Positions 10,147 to 18,912 of a stretch of DNA of 64,000 bases are shown one piece after another. The translations under genes and the position numbers were made by a program. Source of the DNA: Ursidibacter maritimus (GTDB lineage: Bacteria > Pseudomonadota > Gammaproteobacteria > Enterobacterales > Pasteurellaceae); the NCBI RefSeq assembly GCF_009761395.1, contig NZ_LEKN01000013.1, positions 248,001 through 312,000 on the forward strand, written 5' to 3'. Every line of letters starts with the position of its first letter. Position 1 is the stretch's first letter. The notes under the pieces are model-generated. The model ran no database searches and was not told where the DNA came from. It worked only from the letters and a program-made list of their open reading frames with translations.

Positions 10147-11607
10147 TTAGAATTGTTTGCTGAAATCAACAAATACACGATGTTTATCGTAAGTATAGAA
10201 TGGATGGTTACTTCTTGTTTTAGTGAAACTATAAGTTAAGCGTGGTGTTATGCCTAAATAATGCACTGCACGATGCCAGATAGATGCTTGCACGCCATAT
10301 TCTTTATTTCGTTGTGTAATGTTAAAAATCGGCATTGGACCTTTGTAATGTTTTTGTGCAAAACTGACAGATAGACGAGTTGAAAGCCCTTGTCCCCATT
10401 CTTGTCCCCAACCTAAACTTACTCCGCGACGTAGGAAACTATCATCACGATCGCGCGTTGATGTTCGGTTATAGTTCAAATTAATCGTCCAATACTGTTT
10501 AGCATTAGCAAGATAAACTAATCCTGTTGAAACAAAATGATAGTTACCATTCAAATGTTTGCGTGAAATATACCGCTGTTCGCCATATTCGTAATTGCTA
10601 TTCCATTGCCATTTTGGAGAAAGCCAATAGTTAAGCTGTAATGCCCCACCCGATGATTTAGAAAAGCGTTTTAAAGTATCGCTTTTATCAGAGCCACTCG
10701 CATAAAGTGTTTGCTCAATAAAAGGAGAAACGGAAATAGTTGCTTTGGCATTTTGATAACCTATACCAAAATCACCACGAAAACTAATTTCATTATATTT
10801 TTTATTATTCCAATAGTATTTGCCGTTAGTATTCAAACCTAGCTGGTTGAAAAAGCCATTTCCCCACGACCATTTTTTGCCAATCTCAAAATTAAAACCA
10901 ACACCCTGTGCTGATTCTGCTTTTGGAGCAGACCAATTACCGTAGGTCGTACCAGCTTTTGGAGCGTTATTGATATTAGGATCGTTCAAATAGGTCAATC
11001 CTCCACTAAAAGTCCAGCGATCTCGTTGGTTAATCGCAGTTAAATATTGGCTAATAATGCTTTGAATTTCATCGGGAAGTGGTTCTGAACGAAGTTTTTG
11101 GAATTGATCTTCTGCTGCTTCTAACTCACTATTTTCAAATAAAGTAGCTGCAAGCTGTAAACGAGCAGGCAAAATATCTGATTGTGCAGCTAATACTTGG
11201 CGATATAAGCGAACCGAATCAGCGTAATTCTGTTTTTTCTTCGCCAAAATGGCTTCTGCCCATTGGGTCAAAATATCATCTTTAAATTGAGCAGGAATTT
11301 GCTGATAAATCGGGAAAAGTAATTCTACATTATCCATATTCCCTTGCATTACAGCAGGGAGTAAAGCTCTTACGACTAAATCGGGGTGTTTAGCTAATTC
11401 TTCTTTAGTAATAGAAACGGAGTTACCTTGCTTATGTTCTTCTACCTGCGGTTTTATAACTGGCTTGGTTTCCGGAGCAAGAATAGTACTTTCCGCTTGA
11501 ATACGTTGATCATTTAAACGATCTGAAATCTTTTGCTGATCTTGATTAGCAAATAAAGAAGTAGAGAGGGCAAGAGTAAGAGCAGAAATAATGAGCTTAT
11601 TCGACAT
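10147..11607 (-). CDS. Slam-like outer-membrane protein (DUF560): surface lipoprotein assembly modulator
   Basis: Slam proteins sit in the outer membrane and move particular lipoproteins or soluble haemophores to the cell surface in Neisseria and Pasteurellaceae. The 486-residue product starts with a signal peptide (cleavage probably after SLFA, residue 20). Residues of about 70-200 form the helical TPR-like N-terminal domain, including YADSVRLYRQVLAAQSDILPARLQLA. From about residue 205 it is a beta-barrel with the family motif GLTYLNDPNINNAP and alternating aromatic strands, ending in a terminal phenylalanine (DFSKQF) as outer-membrane barrels do. No candidate client lipoprotein is adjacent, which is unusual because client genes are often next door. 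The specific cargo cannot be inferred. Confidence 0.75.
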   Translation of the reverse strand: MSNKLIISALTLALSTSLFANQDQQKISDRLNDQRIQAESTILAPETKPVIKPQVEEHKQGNSVSITKEELAKHPDLVVRALLPAVMQGNMDNVELLFPIYQQIPAQFKDDILTQWAEAILAKKKQNYADSVRLYRQVLAAQSDILPARLQLAATLFENSELEAAEDQFQKLRSEPLPDEIQSIISQYLTAINQRDRWTFSGGLTYLNDPNINNAPKAGTTYGNWSAPKAESAQGVGFNFEIGKKWSWGNGFFNQLGLNTNGKYYWNNKKYNEISFRGDFGIGYQNAKATISVSPFIEQTLYASGSDKSDTLKRFSKSSGGALQLNYWLSPKWQWNSNYEYGEQRYISRKHLNGNYHFVSTGLVYLANAKQYWTINLNYNRTSTRDRDDSFLRRGVSLGWGQEWGQGLSTRLSVSFAQKHYKGPMPIFNITQRNKEYGVQASIWHRAVHYLGITPRLTYSFTKTRSNHPFYTYDKHRVFVDFSKQF

Positions 11608-11664
11608 ATTTTTTCCATTAAAAGAATAGCTATCTCCCGATAACCAATTTATCTAGATGAGAAC

Positions 11665-11693
11665 AGTTTACATTTATATACAAATCTCTTCAA
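11665..11693 (-). promoter_or_regulatory. Candidate sigma-70 promoter of the Slam-like gene
   Basis: On the minus strand TTGAAG (11688-11693) and TAAACT (11665-11670) are spaced by 17 bases, in the 87-base gap ahead of the Slam-like gene. This is only a partial match to consensus. Confidence 0.35.
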
Positions 11694-11694
11694 G

Positions 11695-12504
11695 TTAAAT
11701 AACCTGTAATTTCTGTAAGGCTTTTAAAATTCCATCTTGCTCAATCGGATCTGTTACATAATCTGCAAGGGCTTTTAGCTCATCTTCTGCGTTCCCCATC
11801 GCGACTCCATAACCAACAGTAGAGAGCATTTCCAAATCATTCAAACCATCGCCAAATGCGATTGCATTTTTCATATCCAAACCGAAATAGTTCAACACAT
11901 CTTGAATGCCACGAGCTTTGGAGTGATGTTTATTGAGTAAATCGACAGAATATTGATGCCAACGAACTTCTTTTAAATCATCTTCGAGTACATTTGCATC
12001 CATGATCTCTTGATGACGCTCAGCAGGGAAAAAGGCAAGTAATTGAATGACTTTGTGAGTTAAATAGTAATTCGGATCAACGATATAATCAGCTTTAATC
12101 GGGCGTAATGATGTTTCTACTTCAGGCGTATTTTTAGATACTGCAATTTCATCAGCCGTTACAAAAGCATATTCAATATTGAGAGCGGTTAATTTTGCCA
12201 ACACTCGCTCAATACGCTCCGTCGTCAAAATATACTCACTAATCACTTCGCCTTTGTACAAATTATATTGCCCGTTTGTTGTAACAAATAATTCAAATCC
12301 TTTGTCATTCATTAACGGTTTAATCGCATCAGGAAAAGCGCCAAAAGTTCTACCTGTCGCGATAGCAGGAATAATTCCTTTAGCTCTTAATTGAGGTAAA
12401 ACTTGTTCAGCAATAGATTGGGGAATAAGCTGTTCTTTTTTGTAGTACAGAGTTTCATCAATATCAAAAAAGGCTATTTTAATTGGGTTTTCAAGTGGTT
12501 GCAT
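11695..12504 (-). CDS. Cof-type HAD-superfamily sugar/nucleotide phosphatase
   Basis: A 269-residue HAD hydrolase of the Cof (IIB-cap) subfamily. Motif I is FFDIDETLYYK with the two catalytic aspartates, motif II is AIATGRTFG, motif III lies around NKHHSKARGIQDVLNYFG, and motif IV is AFGDGLNDLEML. The inserted cap domain spans about residues 85-190. Members dephosphorylate sugar phosphates, flavin precursors or PLP; the substrate is not predictable from the sequence. It is divergent from comF and lies 87 bases upstream of the Slam-like gene on the same strand. Confidence 0.88.
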   Translation of the reverse strand: MQPLENPIKIAFFDIDETLYYKKEQLIPQSIAEQVLPQLRAKGIIPAIATGRTFGAFPDAIKPLMNDKGFELFVTTNGQYNLYKGEVISEYILTTERIERVLAKLTALNIEYAFVTADEIAVSKNTPEVETSLRPIKADYIVDPNYYLTHKVIQLLAFFPAERHQEIMDANVLEDDLKEVRWHQYSVDLLNKHHSKARGIQDVLNYFGLDMKNAIAFGDGLNDLEMLSTVGYGVAMGNAEDELKALADYVTDPIEQDGILKALQKLQVI

Positions 12505-12551
12505 AATTTCTCCTTTAAATGCTCACGAGAAAGAGAATGTGAAGTTTACTC

Positions 12552-12573
12552 TTTTTCGATCTATATCACAAAA
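12552..12573 (+). promoter_or_regulatory. CRP-S (Sxy-dependent) competence site upstream of comF
   Basis: This 22-base symmetric site reads T5-CGATC-TATA-TCACA-A3. It matches the Pasteurellaceae CRP-S consensus (T4 GCGATC..GATCGC A4) at about 19 of 22 positions. The left half has C at position 6, the mark of CRP-S sites that need Sxy; the right half is the ordinary TCACA. It is 64 bases ahead of comF, with a TAGAAT -10 element at 12603-12608. Confidence 0.65.
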
Positions 12574-12636
12574 ATTCGCACAATTTCTCAAATAAAGTTT
12601 GATAGAATTTAACAAAAGACAAATTAGAAAAAGAAA

Positions 12637-13317
12637 ATGATGTTTGATTGGGGGTTTCGTTGTTTTCATTGCCATCGTCCACTCGCTATTAGCTCACATG
12701 GTTTTTGCTCAAAATGCTATGCTCTACTCTCTTTATCAGCGTACTGCGGACATTGTGGCAGTAATTTATTGGAAAACCAACTAAGTTGTGGAAATTGCTT
12801 ACGTAATGAGCCGAAATGGCATCGTATTGTGCAAATTTCTGCGTATAAAGCACCGCTTTCAGAGTGGATTCATCGTTTCAAATTCCAGCAACAACATTAT
12901 TTAGATAACGCTTTGGGACGTTTATTGTTATTGGCAATCAAACAAGCTCAACGAGAACATCAACTAGTATTGCCTGACGTGATTATTCCCGTACCACTCT
13001 TTTGGCAACGTCATTGGCAAAGAAATTACAATCAAGCAGAATTATTGGCTCGTTATGTGGCTAAGAAATTAAATTTACCTCTTGATTTAGATTGTTTACA
13101 GCGAGTCAAATCTACACGTTCACAACGAGAACTCACCGCAATCGAAAGACGTAAAAATCTTAAAAATGCTTTCCTTTTCAAACCGTTAAAAAACTATCAG
13201 CGAGTTGCTCTCGTTGATGATGTGGTAACCACTGGTTCAACCTTGAATAGTATTTGCCTTGAATTACGCAAACAAGGAGTAAAAGAAATTCAAGTTTGGA
13301 CGTTAGCGAGAGCCTAA
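12637..13317 (+). CDS. comF: Competence protein ComF (phosphoribosyltransferase-like)
   Basis: ComF is a cytoplasmic protein needed for full transformation, acting on incoming single-stranded DNA. The 226-residue product has an N-terminal zinc-finger-like region with paired cysteines (FRCFHCHRPL, GFCSKCYAL, YCGHCGS, LSCGNC), then the family signatures YKAPLSEWIHRFKFQ and VPLFWQRHWQRNYNQAELLARYV, and a C-terminal PRPP-binding motif VALVDDVVTTGSTL. In H. influenzae comF closes the comA-F operon; here it stands alone, away from the secretin at the window start, behind its own CRP-S-like site. Its last 15 bases overlap the convergent TatD-family gene. Confidence 0.95.
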   Translation: MMFDWGFRCFHCHRPLAISSHGFCSKCYALLSLSAYCGHCGSNLLENQLSCGNCLRNEPKWHRIVQISAYKAPLSEWIHRFKFQQQHYLDNALGRLLLLAIKQAQREHQLVLPDVIIPVPLFWQRHWQRNYNQAELLARYVAKKLNLPLDLDCLQRVKSTRSQRELTAIERRKNLKNAFLFKPLKNYQRVALVDDVVTTGSTLNSICLELRKQGVKEIQVWTLARA

Positions 13318-14103
13318 ACCAAATAATCGTTCGCTATTTTGCCAAATTGTTTCTGCTATTAGTTCAGGTTCTTCTTGGCGCAACGAACAAAGGCTTTCAA
13401 AAGTAACGCGTAAACGATCAGGGCGGTTTGGCTGACCTTGAAACCCAAAAACAGGCATATCAGGAGAATCTGTTTCAAGGAGTAGAGCATCTAAAGGCAA
13501 TTTAGCGATAGTATCACGAGTTTTATTGGCTCGTTGGTAAGTGATAGTACCACCAACACCGATTTTATAACCAAGATCGACAAAACGCTTCGCTTGTTCA
13601 TAACTGCCTGAAAAACCGTGTACAACGCCCGTTTTATTTAACTTGGCTTGTTTTAAGAATGTATAAAGTTGTTCGTGGCTTTTGCGAGAATGTAAATTTA
13701 CCGGTAAATCATACCGCTTAGCAAGCTGTAATTGGGCATCCAAAAACTCACACTGTTTTTGCCATAACTCAGGAGTACCAACTTCTGCCACTGCACGCTC
13801 TAACCCGATTTCTGCAATCGCAGTACAATTCGGATCTTGTGTTTGTAAATGTTGTTCTAGCAGATCTAAGTCATTTTGTTGATGTTGCTCAATATAAAGT
13901 GGGTGTAAACCTAATCCGTAAACAATATGTTGTGGATCAGCTCGACTACAAGCGGTAACTTCTGCAAAATTTTTTACAAACACCGCAACAACTAATATGC
14001 GTTCGACTTGGGCTTTTTTCGCATTCTCTACTAATTGACTAACACTTAAATTGAGATCTTGTGCAAGGTAATCCAAATGGGTGTGAGTATCAAAAAATTT
14101 CAT
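13303..14103 (-). CDS. yjjV: TatD-family metal-dependent hydrolase, YjjV-like
   Basis: TatD-family proteins are metal-dependent DNases. This 266-residue protein carries all expected ligands: the HxH motif FDTHTHLD, the glutamate of AEIGLE, histidines in NLHSRKSHEQ and GVVHGFSGS, and the aspartate of LLETDSPDMP. The segment GFQGQPNRPDRL resembles E. coli YjjV more than TatD or YcfH. It converges on comF with a 15-base overlap of the coding ends, an arrangement in which the two transcripts are antisense to each other. Confidence 0.85.
   Translation of the reverse strand: MKFFDTHTHLDYLAQDLNLSVSQLVENAKKAQVERILVVAVFVKNFAEVTACSRADPQHIVYGLGLHPLYIEQHQQNDLDLLEQHLQTQDPNCTAIAEIGLERAVAEVGTPELWQKQCEFLDAQLQLAKRYDLPVNLHSRKSHEQLYTFLKQAKLNKTGVVHGFSGSYEQAKRFVDLGYKIGVGGTITYQRANKTRDTIAKLPLDALLLETDSPDMPVFGFQGQPNRPDRLRVTFESLCSLRQEEPELIAETIWQNSERLFGLGSR
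13948..13956 (+). repeat. DNA uptake signal inside the yjjV-like gene
   Basis: A perfect ACAAGCGGT core followed by TTCTGCAAAATTTTTTAC, inside coding sequence on the strand opposite to the gene. Confidence 0.65.
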
Positions 14104-14120
14104 TTTCTATCTCTAAAAAG

Positions 14121-14144
14121 AAGAGCGAGAAACTTCTCGCTCTT
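14121..14144 (-). terminator. Rho-independent terminator of cstA
   Basis: A 10-bp stem AAGAGCGAGA/TCTCGCTCTT with a 4-base loop; read on the minus strand it is followed by a CTTTTTAG run. It lies between the cstA stop and the yjjV-like start. Confidence 0.85.
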
Positions 14145-14161
14145 ACTCTATTTAAGGTTGA

Positions 14162-15766
14162 TTAGGCTTTTGCTGAATCATCGACATAAGCATCTGGGTC
14201 TGTTGCTCCCATTGGTTTTAACATTGTGAAGAACAATACTAAACAGAATGCTGTTAAACCTAAACCGATATATACCGATAATTGATAGTCTAAACCAAAA
14301 CCGATCTTATTGTATGCAAGGTAGGTAAAGCACACCGCACTGATAAATACCGCAGGGATAGTACATACCCAGTGGAATTTGTTATAGCGATATAAATAAG
14401 CAGCTGCAGTCCATAACATTACCATTGCAGTTGTTTGGTTTGCCCAAGTGAAGTAACGCCATAATACACTAAAGTCAATTTTAGACACAATGAAACCAAC
14501 TGCAAAGAGTGGGATTGCAATCAATAAACGTTTCGCTAATGTGCGTTGTTCTAGATGGAAGAACTCAGCAATAATTAAACGTGCTGCGCGGAATGCTGTA
14601 TCACCTGAAGTGATTGGTAACACCACCACGCCTAATACTGCAAAAATACCGCCCACAAATCCTAAGAAGTATAATGATGAATCGTACACCACTTTAGATG
14701 GTGAACCTGCGGTAATTGCATCTTGTAATGCTTGTGGGTTTTCATAGAATGCTAAACCAACCATACACCAGATTAACGCAATTACACCTTCTGCAATCAT
14801 TGCACCGTAGAAAATGAAACGACCTTCTTTTTCATTTTCTGCACAACGAGCCATTAGTGGAGTTTGTGTTGCGTGGAAACCAGATAATGCACCACAAGAA
14901 ATCGTTAAGAATAGTAATGGCCAAATTGGAACATCACCTTTCACTTGGAAGTTTTGGAAGAATTTATCCCAAGTTAAGCCCGCACCGTCTTGATTTACTG
15001 TACGGAAGAATTCGATTGGATCAGTTGCACTGAAATGGCTTGATACTAAACCATATACCATACCCACTGACATAAACAGTAATAATGCACCAAAGAATGG
15101 ATAAATTTTACCGATGATTTTATCAATTGGAAGTAAGGTTGCTAAAATGTAGTAACAGAAAATGATCGTTGTCCACACTGCAATAACAGTTGGTTTATCC
15201 ATTCCCCAAACCGTTAAATCACTTACTGCGGCAGACGCTGATGCTGCAATTTCTTCCGCATTATTTAACGATAAAGTACCGCCTGCTGAGCCAAATGCGT
15301 CCATTGTAATGGTACTTAATAATTGAGCAGGGCTTGCAACGAATACTACACCAACCAATAATAATAAAATTACCGCTAGAATGTTGATGAACGCTTTAAC
15401 AGGGCGACCTAAGTATTTACCCGCAAGGTTTGGCATTGAAGCACCGCCATTACGCACACTTAACATTCCGCAGAAATAGTCGTGTACCGCACCTGCAAAA
15501 ATACAACCAAGTACGATCCAGAGCATTGCAACTGGCCCGTATAACGCACCAAGGATAGGACCAAAAATCGGGCCTGTTCCAGCAATGTTTAATAATTGAA
15601 TTAGCCAAATACGAGTTTTTGACATTGGCATATAATCAACACCATCTTGCATAGTATATGCAGGTGTTTGTTTTTTCGGGTTGATCACGAAGATCTTTTC
15701 GATAATCTTGCCATATACAAAGTAACCAAGTACTAATACAGCAACACAGAATAAGAACCACAACAT
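14162..15766 (-). CDS. cstA: CstA-family carbon-starvation / pyruvate-peptide transporter
   Basis: A 534-residue inner-membrane transporter of the CstA family, whose E. coli members CstA and BtsT take up peptides or pyruvate. Family signatures are DGVDYMPMSKTRIWLIQLLNIAGTGPIFGPILGALYGP, AVHDYFCGMLSVRNGGASMPNLAGKYLG and SGFHATQTPLMARC. It is shorter than E. coli CstA (about 700), corresponding to the compact form of the family without the extra C-terminal part. A CRP site lies upstream and a terminator follows, so it looks like a single, cAMP-CRP-controlled gene. Confidence 0.9.
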   Translation of the reverse strand: MLWFLFCVAVLVLGYFVYGKIIEKIFVINPKKQTPAYTMQDGVDYMPMSKTRIWLIQLLNIAGTGPIFGPILGALYGPVAMLWIVLGCIFAGAVHDYFCGMLSVRNGGASMPNLAGKYLGRPVKAFINILAVILLLLVGVVFVASPAQLLSTITMDAFGSAGGTLSLNNAEEIAASASAAVSDLTVWGMDKPTVIAVWTTIIFCYYILATLLPIDKIIGKIYPFFGALLLFMSVGMVYGLVSSHFSATDPIEFFRTVNQDGAGLTWDKFFQNFQVKGDVPIWPLLFLTISCGALSGFHATQTPLMARCAENEKEGRFIFYGAMIAEGVIALIWCMVGLAFYENPQALQDAITAGSPSKVVYDSSLYFLGFVGGIFAVLGVVVLPITSGDTAFRAARLIIAEFFHLEQRTLAKRLLIAIPLFAVGFIVSKIDFSVLWRYFTWANQTTAMVMLWTAAAYLYRYNKFHWVCTIPAVFISAVCFTYLAYNKIGFGLDYQLSVYIGLGLTAFCLVLFFTMLKPMGATDPDAYVDDSAKA

Positions 15767-15885
15767 AGTAGATGTCCTGAATAAATGTTGATAAATAATG
15801 AATTTAGCCTAAAAGGCGACGCATTGTAGAGAGTAGCGTAAATAAAGTAAATTAGGATATTACAGAAATGTGATTTCTCATCTCA

Positions 15886-15907
15886 AAATGTGATAAGGAT
15901 CACGTTT
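15886..15907. promoter_or_regulatory. CRP site between cstA and degP
   Basis: TGTGA (15889-15893), 6 bases, then TCACG (15900-15904), flanked by A and T runs. This matches the CRP consensus TGTGA-N6-TCACA at 9 of 10 core positions. A second TGTGA half-site lies about 20 bases away toward cstA. It is placed to activate cstA; its distance from degP makes a role there less likely. Confidence 0.7.
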
Positions 15908-15995
15908 TTAATACTCATTCAGTCACTTACTCATAAAATAATAAATGTAAAGAATATAGATTGTATAAAAAACCAGCTCATCTATGCGTAAATTA

Positions 15996-16022
15996 GAACC
16001 TTCTAACAATTTTTATGTCTTA
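15996..16022 (+). promoter_or_regulatory. Candidate sigma-E promoter of the DegP-type protease
   Basis: GAACCTT (15996-16002) and TCTTA (16018-16022) are separated by 15 bases, about 60 bases ahead of the start codon. They resemble the sigma-E pattern GGAACTT and TCTGA, as at E. coli degP, but not exactly. An inference only. Confidence 0.3.
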
Positions 16023-16080
16023 CGCTACATTCAAATCTTTACTGCTTTTAGTGAAAAAATAATAAAAAGGAAATACATCA

Positions 16081-17463
16081 ATGAAAAAATCAATGCAAAA
16101 AACATTATTGGCTTCTTTATTACTCGGTATAGGAATGTTATCTCTTCCTACAGTATCAAATGCAACGTTACCAACGGCAGTAGATGGTCAAACGCTACCT
16201 AGCCTAGCACCAATGTTAGAAAAAGTACGCCCTGCGGTTGTAAGTATTGCTGTTGAAGGAAAAACTGAAAATAAACGTTCTCGTCCTAATATGCCCGAAG
16301 AGTTTGAATTTTTCTTCGGTCCCGATATGTTCGGTGAGCGTGGTGGGGAACGCCAATTTAGAGGTGAAGGCTCGGGGGTTATTATCAATGCTGCAAAAGG
16401 CTATGTGGTGACGAATAATCACGTTATTGATAAAGCCGATAAAATCAACGTTAAATTAGAGGACGGACGTGAATTTAAAGCCAAATTGATTGGTGCTGAT
16501 CCACTTTCTGATGTGGCACTTCTACAAATTGAAAAACCACAAAACCTAACTGAAATTAAAATTGCGGACTCTGATAAATTACGAGTGGGCGATTTTACCG
16601 TTGCCATCGGTAACCCATTTGGTTTAGGACAAACAGTTACATCGGGGATTGTTTCTGCATTAGGTCGCTCAACGGGTAATAGTGATGAAGGCTACGAAAG
16701 CTACATTCAAACTGATGCCGCAGTAAATCGTGGTAATTCAGGTGGGCCATTGATTAACTTACAAGGCGAGCTTATTGGTATCAATACAGCAATTATTTCG
16801 CCAAGTGGTGGAAATGCGGGTATTGCTTTTGCTATTCCAAGTAATATGGCAAATAATCTTGTGCAGCAAATTTTAGAATTTGGTGAAGTAAAACGCGGCT
16901 TATTGGGTATTAAAGGTGGAGAGTTAAATGCTGATCTTGCCAAAGAATTTAATGTGAATGCCCAACAAGGTGCATTTATCAGTGAAGTTTTAAGCGACTC
17001 CGCAGCCGCTAAAGCAGGATTAAAAGCTGGCGATGTGATTACCGGCTTAAATGGACAAAAAATTCGTAGCTTTGCCGAATTAAGAGCTAAAGTGGCAACG
17101 ACTGGTGCAGGCAAAGAGATTGAACTGACTTATTTACGAGATGGTAAAGAAGAGAAAGCAAAAGTCACATTACAATCAGATGAGCAAACCAAAACCAGTG
17201 CGAACACACTTCTTCCTGCACTAAAAGGGGCTGAATTTAGTAACTACAACGAAAAAGGCGTTAAAGGTGTTGAAATTACTAAAGTAGAAAAAGGCACGAT
17301 TGCGGAACAACGTGGTTTTAGAAAAGGCGATATTATTGTGGGAGTAAACCGCAGAGCTGTGGAAAACATTGGTGAACTTCGCAAAGTGTTAGACTCAAAA
17401 CCATCAGCGATTGCCTTAAATATCTTACGAGATGGTTCAAACTTCTTTGTGATCATTCAGTAG
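16081..17463 (+). CDS. degP: Periplasmic serine protease/chaperone, DegP/DegQ (HtrA) family
   Basis: HtrA proteases refold or degrade misfolded envelope proteins in the periplasm. The 460-residue precursor has a signal peptide ending near VSNA (residue 28). The catalytic triad is visible: His114 in TNNHVID, Asp144 in LSDVALL and Ser220 in RGNSGGPL. Two PDZ domains follow (about residues 270-360 and 375-460), with GLLGIKGGELNADLAKEF and the carboxylate-binding regions. It has the short LA loop of DegQ-like members (RSRPNMPEEFEFFFGPDM), so DegQ is an equally good name. AAAGGAAATACATCA before the start gives the ribosome binding site. Confidence 0.93.
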   Translation: MKKSMQKTLLASLLLGIGMLSLPTVSNATLPTAVDGQTLPSLAPMLEKVRPAVVSIAVEGKTENKRSRPNMPEEFEFFFGPDMFGERGGERQFRGEGSGVIINAAKGYVVTNNHVIDKADKINVKLEDGREFKAKLIGADPLSDVALLQIEKPQNLTEIKIADSDKLRVGDFTVAIGNPFGLGQTVTSGIVSALGRSTGNSDEGYESYIQTDAAVNRGNSGGPLINLQGELIGINTAIISPSGGNAGIAFAIPSNMANNLVQQILEFGEVKRGLLGIKGGELNADLAKEFNVNAQQGAFISEVLSDSAAAKAGLKAGDVITGLNGQKIRSFAELRAKVATTGAGKEIELTYLRDGKEEKAKVTLQSDEQTKTSANTLLPALKGAEFSNYNEKGVKGVEITKVEKGTIAEQRGFRKGDIIVGVNRRAVENIGELRKVLDSKPSAIALNILRDGSNFFVIIQ

Positions 17464-17491
17464 TCATCTGAAATAACATAACCTTACTTAA

Positions 17492-17543
17492 CTGCACTTT
17501 ACTAAACTAGCCTTAAGCTATATTTATTAAAGTGCAGATTTTT
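17492..17543 (+). terminator. Terminator of the DegP-type gene
   Basis: A perfect 10-bp inverted repeat CTGCACTTTA/TAAAGTGCAG with a 26-base loop, followed by ATTTTTA, 28 bases after the stop. The arm AAAGTGCAG is one change from the Hin-type uptake core AAGTGCGGT, which may be chance. Confidence 0.6.
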
Positions 17544-17554
17544 ATGCCAATCTA

Positions 17555-17563
17555 ACCGCTTGT
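17555..17563 (-). repeat. DNA uptake signal core (inverted)
   Basis: ACCGCTTGT, the reverse complement of ACAAGCGGT, in the gap between degP and rsmE. Confidence 0.6.
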
Positions 17564-17623
17564 TTAGCTTGACGAGCTAATTCATTTGATTACACTAATC
17601 ACTTTTTAACCCCCTGAATCCTA

Positions 17624-18358
17624 ATGCGAATACCTAGAATTTACCATCCCGAATTATTAGCAGGAAAAACACGTTGTTTTTTATCAGAAGATGCGGCTAA
17701 CCACGTTGGGCGAGTGCTGAGAATGAATGAAGGTGCGGACTTAGTACTCTTTGATGGTTCAAACCATACTTTTTCTGCTCGAATTAGCCAAATCAGTAAA
17801 AAACAGATTGAAGTAGAAATTTTATCTCAGCAACTTGACGACAGAGAATCAAATTTACCGATCCACTTAGGTCAGGTAATCTCGCGTGGCGATCGAATGG
17901 AATTTACCATTCAAAAATCAGTAGAACTAGGTGTAACCACTATTACACCATTATGGTCTGAACGTTGTGGCGTTAAGTTAGAAGGTGAACGCCAAGATAA
18001 AAAATTGCAACAATGGCAAAAAATTGCGATTTCTGCCTGTGAACAATGTGGACGAAATGTCATTCCTGAAATTCGCCCAATTATGAAACTAACCGATTGG
18101 TGCAAAGAACAAGACGATATGCTCAAATTGAATTTGCACCCAAGAGCAAAATACACCATTAAATCACTCCCTAATGTCCCATCTGCAGGAGTTCGACTAT
18201 TGATCGGTTCTGAAGGCGGACTTTCTCCAGAGGAGATTGCTATGACCGAGCAACAAGGTTTTACTGAAGTTTTACTAGGAAAACGTATTCTTCGTACAGA
18301 AACCGCATCGCTCGCCACAATAACAGCACTACAAATACTTTATGGAGACTTAAGTTAA
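17624..18358 (+). CDS. rsmE: 16S rRNA m3U1498 methyltransferase
   Basis: RsmE methylates N3 of U1498 in 16S rRNA using S-adenosylmethionine. The 244-residue protein has an N-terminal PUA-like domain ([11 protein letters not shown]...[20 protein letters not shown]) and a C-terminal SPOUT knot with [13 protein letters not shown] and [11 protein letters not shown], the cofactor-binding loops. It opens an rsmE-yqgE-ruvX operon; its stop codon overlaps the yqgE start by one base. Confidence 0.96.
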   Translation: MRIPRIYHPELLAGKTRCFLSEDAANHVGRVLRMNEGADLVLFDGSNHTFSARISQISKKQIEVEILSQQLDDRESNLPIHLGQVISRGDRMEFTIQKSVELGVTTITPLWSERCGVKLEGERQDKKLQQWQKIAISACEQCGRNVIPEIRPIMKLTDWCKEQDDMLKLNLHPRAKYTIKSLPNVPSAGVRLLIGSEGGLSPEEIAMTEQQGFTEVLLGKRILRTETASLATITALQILYGDLS

Positions 18359-18912
18359 TGAATTTACAAGGTCAATTATTGATTGCTACTCCAGATATGA
18401 ATGACGACTATTTTGATCGTTCTGTTATTTATATTTGTGAGCATAATGATCAAGGTGCGATGGGATTAATGATTAATTCGCCGACAGACCTGTCGGTAAT
18501 GGAATTACTGGCAAAAATGGACTTTTTAATGGCAAATGAACGTACTTATAGCAAAGATCAGCTTGTCTTAAATGGTGGTCCAGTAAGCCAAGATCGTGGC
18601 TTTATCTTACATACCAGTACCGACGCACCACTATTACATAGCTACGAAACAGCAAATAATATTACACTCACGACATCAGGCGATATTCTAGATACTTTTG
18701 GACGATATAACTCCCCTGAACACTTTGTTGTCTGTTTAGGTTGCTGTACTTGGAAAGCCGATCAACTTGAGCAAGAAATTGCACGTAATTACTGGTTAGT
18801 TTCACCAAGTAGCGAACATATTTTATTTCACGCAGGCTATTTAGATCGCTGGTCAGAGGCCTATGAAATGCTTGGTATTGAAGGCTTTCTAGCGAAAGCA
18901 GGGAGAGCTTAA
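18358..18912 (+). CDS. yqgE: UPF0301/AlgH family protein YqgE
   Basis: A 184-residue cytoplasmic protein of the YqgE/AlgH (UPF0301) family, whose biochemical function is not settled. Recognised by [52 protein letters not shown] and [16 protein letters not shown]. It shares single-base stop/start overlaps with rsmE and ruvX, so all three are translationally coupled; yqgE-yqgF (ruvX) is a widely conserved pair. Confidence 0.95.
   Translation: MNLQGQLLIATPDMNDDYFDRSVIYICEHNDQGAMGLMINSPTDLSVMELLAKMDFLMANERTYSKDQLVLNGGPVSQDRGFILHTSTDAPLLHSYETANNITLTTSGDILDTFGRYNSPEHFVVCLGCCTWKADQLEQEIARNYWLVSPSSEHILFHAGYLDRWSEAYEMLGIEGFLAKAGRA

Noticed and set aside
16188-17456. Several long antisense frames under degP
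   Set aside because: They lie wholly inside a clearly conserved gene and are shadows of its codon pattern.
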